Shown here: one piece after another, positions 61,916 through 64,000 of the stretch
Layout: each line of letters starts with the position of its first letter
How positions within the stretch are numbered: the stretch's first letter is position 1
Assembly: GCF_000166355.1 (NCBI RefSeq)
Contig: NC_014652.1
Span: 2,466,501-2,530,500 of the forward strand
Reading direction: 5' to 3'
Length of the DNA: 64,000 nt
Source of the DNA: Caldicellulosiruptor hydrothermalis 108
GTDB lineage: Bacteria; Bacillota; Thermoanaerobacteria; Caldicellulosiruptorales; Caldicellulosiruptoraceae
Notes under the pieces: model-generated
Seen by the model: the letters and a program-made list of their open reading frames with translations, nothing else
What the model was told of the DNA's origin: nothing
The model's database searches: none
Program-made: the position numbers and the translations under genes

Positions 61916-63451
61916 TTACATATTGTTTTTTATAATGAGCTGTTTGCCAAATATCTTCTCAAACTGAGGTTTTAATCTTTCTGCGAGAGATATTTCAACT
62001 TCAAGATTCGACTTTGAGTATATCCTTAAAACCACTTTTTCGCATTCTTGACTACATCTTATAGATGTAACAAGTCCATTTTCTCTTTTATCAAGTATCT
62101 CTGCCAGTTTTAATATAAATGCAAGCGGCTTTATCTTTTTTACTCTGTCAGGGCTTAATACCTTTATATACCTTGCCAAAAAGGGTGCTTTTGATTTTGA
62201 ATTTTCATGAAAAGATATAATCTCTGCAGTAAGTATTATATCTTGGTGTGAAAGTCCAAAGAGTGGCAAATTTAAAATCACATAAGCTGAATGTTGAGCA
62301 TGCTGATAAAAACTCAGATAAGTCCCTATATCATGAAGCAAAGCAGCTGCTTTTAAAATAATTCTGTCCTCTTTGGCAAAATAATTTGGAAAAATCGACA
62401 ACAGCTGGTCAAATAGCATAGTAGCATATCTGCACACATTTTTTGCATGTTTCTTGCTAAAACTAAAGAAATTCAGATAATTATTTATACTATACTCTAA
62501 TAACATTTCAGAAGAGAAAGCCGTTGAATTTGCATCTTTGAATAAGCTTTCAAATAATATACCTTCGCGCAGTCCATATGAACTGACATAAAGCTGCTGA
62601 GCTTTTATTCTATCAATCAGTGCTTTCAATATCACAAAAGCTCCCAAAATGATATCAGCTCTTTTCTCAGAAAGTCCAGGAATGCTCTTTCGTTTTTCAA
62701 CCTCTACACTTTGAAGCATATTGTAAACTTCGATAAAGTCTTGGTATGAAATTGTAAAGTTATGCAAGGTGGTAATGGGATAATCCTTTTTATGTTGAAT
62801 AATTCTGCCAAGATTTCTTATGCTTCCACCAATCCCTACAAGGTTTACATTGTTTAGTTCTTCCATCCATTTATATTTTTCAAAAATTGACATTACTTCA
62901 GCTTCTGCTTCTCTCAATGACAAAGAAGACCGCGAAATCTGTGGAATCATTTTTGAACAGTTTACAGCACCAAGTTTGATTGAACCCCAGTACTTTAAGT
63001 TTTTATCTTTGAAATAAACAAACTCAGTACTTCCTCCGCCAATGTCAACCAAAAGCCCATCCTGATAGTTTAAAGAACATTTTATTGCCCATAGGTTGCA
63101 GTTTGCTTCTTCAAATTCTGAAAGTACTTTAACTTCTAATTCTGTATATTTTTTTATATTTTCCAAAACCTCCATCTTATTGGTCGCATCTCTGATAGCA
63201 GCGGTAGCAACTGCCAATATATCCTGTTTTGCAACTCCGTTCATTTTGCAAAGCCCTATGAAAAAGTTGAGCACTTCAATCAAAAGTGAAACCTTATAAG
63301 AAGGTATCCGGTCTTTTTCTTCATATTCCGCAAGTCTTACCACTATACTCTCATCTTCAATTAATCTGAAAAATATTCCCTTATCAATCTCATACACCAC
63401 AACCCTTACTGTATTTGAGCCAATGTCAATTATCCCTATTCTTTTTTTCAT
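61916..63451 (-). CDS. Ppx/GppA phosphatase with C-terminal HD domain
   Basis: 511 residues from the ATG at 63451 (GGAAGGTGG upstream), which overlaps the stop of the GGDEF gene by 4 bp. N-terminal ASKHA phosphatase fold: GIIDIGSNTVRVVVYEI, VDIGGGSTEFVYF and GIGGSIRNLGR. C-terminal HD domain (about 310-511) with LLHDIGTYL. Such enzymes hydrolyse polyphosphate or pppGpp; the sequence alone does not separate the two. Confidence 0.92.
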   Translation of the reverse strand: MKKRIGIIDIGSNTVRVVVYEIDKGIFFRLIEDESIVVRLAEYEEKDRIPSYKVSLLIEVLNFFIGLCKMNGVAKQDILAVATAAIRDATNKMEVLENIKKYTELEVKVLSEFEEANCNLWAIKCSLNYQDGLLVDIGGGSTEFVYFKDKNLKYWGSIKLGAVNCSKMIPQISRSSLSLREAEAEVMSIFEKYKWMEELNNVNLVGIGGSIRNLGRIIQHKKDYPITTLHNFTISYQDFIEVYNMLQSVEVEKRKSIPGLSEKRADIILGAFVILKALIDRIKAQQLYVSSYGLREGILFESLFKDANSTAFSSEMLLEYSINNYLNFFSFSKKHAKNVCRYATMLFDQLLSIFPNYFAKEDRIILKAAALLHDIGTYLSFYQHAQHSAYVILNLPLFGLSHQDIILTAEIISFHENSKSKAPFLARYIKVLSPDRVKKIKPLAFILKLAEILDKRENGLVTSIRCSQECEKVVLRIYSKSNLEVEISLAERLKPQFEKIFGKQLIIKNNM

Positions 63452-64000
63452 GTTCCACCTTCCCATATTATATAGCAGCTGGTATTTTTCTGTTTGCAAA
63501 GTTTTTTAACCTCAGAAAGGCAATTTGAAATCTCTTCAACATTTGAAAACATTCCAGGCACAACTTTCACACAAGCCACTGATAAACTCATAAGTCCAAA
63601 CTTTTCCACCTCTCCTTTTCTGTTTTTAGCTTCTATATATCCTCTGGCAAGGTCACAGTGGTCGTAAAAATATAGAATTGAAGAGTCAAATTCCTCAACT
63701 ACCTTTTTGGCAATTTTCTCAATTTCTGCTTTGTCATAAACAATTACAATGAAATCGTCACCACCTATATGTCCAACAAACACCTTTTCCTGCCAGTCCA
63801 TTCGTATTTCCTTTAATATTGATGCAAGGTGTAAGATAACTTTGTCGCCCTTTTCAAATCCATAGTAGTCGTTAAAAGGTTTAAAATTATCAATATCAAT
63901 ATAAAAGATGTAAAAATCTCTTTCCTTTTCTAAAGCGCTATTTATTTCTTTCTCAATCAATAAATTGCCTGGCAGGTTGGTAAGCGGATTTAGGTGTTTA
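63448..64000 (-). CDS. GGDEF-domain protein, 5' end beyond the window
   Basis: The frame stays open to the window edge at 64000, adding NPLTNLPGN upstream of the visible LIEKEIN, the usual start of a GGDEF domain, so the gene is partial. Active-site loop reads GGDDF (in HIGGDDFIVI), a conservative variant of GGDEF expected to be active, and DIDNFK precedes it. Likely diguanylate cyclase domain; N-terminal sensor not visible. ATGA overlap with ppx implies joint translation. Confidence 0.9.
   Translation of the reverse strand, partial: KHLNPLTNLPGNLLIEKEINSALEKERDFYIFYIDIDNFKPFNDYYGFEKGDKVILHLASILKEIRMDWQEKVFVGHIGGDDFIVIVYDKAEIEKIAKKVVEEFDSSILYFYDHCDLARGYIEAKNRKGEVEKFGLMSLSVACVKVVPGMFSNVEEISNCLSEVKKLCKQKNTSCYIIWEGGT

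Overview
The window looks like a stretch of chromosome from a low-GC, probably thermophilic and anaerobic Firmicute. Modular glycoside hydrolases, an S-layer-anchored (SLH) enzyme, lipoproteins with Gram-positive lipoboxes, SpoIID/SpoIIE sporulation proteins and strong purine-rich ribosome binding sites fit the genus Caldicellulosiruptor or a close relative. The genus is an inference; no rRNA or tRNA is present to confirm it. I found no CRISPR array, insertion sequence or phage gene.

Layout. 1-5.6 kb: a sugar-nucleotidyltransferase with a degenerate phosphomannomutase domain, a GT4 glycosyltransferase and a GH15 glucoamylase-like gene behind a promoter carrying a CAAACGTTTG operator. 5.6-15.2 kb: one long minus-strand operon encoding a second, divergent GH15-like protein, a complete Opp-type ABC transporter (A-B-C-D-F), a small membrane protein and a membrane-anchored GH13 amylase. 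15.4-16.4 kb: a divergent LacI-family regulator. 16.5-27.6 kb: two GH87 (alpha-1,3-glucanase/mycodextranase family) enzymes, one secreted and one of about 2000 residues with SLH anchors, enclosing a methyl-accepting chemotaxis protein and a stand-alone LuxR-type DNA-binding protein. A 12-bp palindrome of form TTAAYCRCTTAA lies just downstream of the -10 box at three well-formed promoters: the GH15/Opp operon, lacI itself, and the giant GH87 gene. I read 5.6-27.8 kb as one regulated system that attacks an alpha-1,3-linked (or mixed alpha-1,3/1,4, nigeran-like) glucan at the cell surface, imports the oligosaccharides and degrades them, with its own chemoreceptor.

28-37.4 kb: a beta-mannosidase (GH2), a CUT1 sugar ABC transporter and a YesM/YesN-type two-component system. 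37.5-40.6 kb: an old-yellow-enzyme/FeS flavin oxidoreductase convergent with a LysR regulator. 41.7-44.3 kb: a MNT/HEPN toxin-antitoxin pair followed by NAD synthetase. 44.3-49.8 kb: a DUF4097-type lipoprotein, two poorly known overlapping genes (one resembling the N-terminal domain of dihydropteroate synthase), SpoIID and SpoIIE. 50-58 kb: PspA, a coiled-coil membrane protein, a Uma2-type protein, an SDR, folK, a DUF3006 protein, folP, birA, a DUF1284 protein and murA.

58-64 kb: a second chemoreceptor, then a minus-strand cluster comprising a GGDEF protein cut by the window edge, a Ppx/GppA-HD phosphatase, two tandem thymidylate-kinase-like proteins (one with an altered P-loop), a free HD protein and a small coiled-coil protein. 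This cluster suggests a nucleotide or polyphosphate signalling function that I cannot assign.
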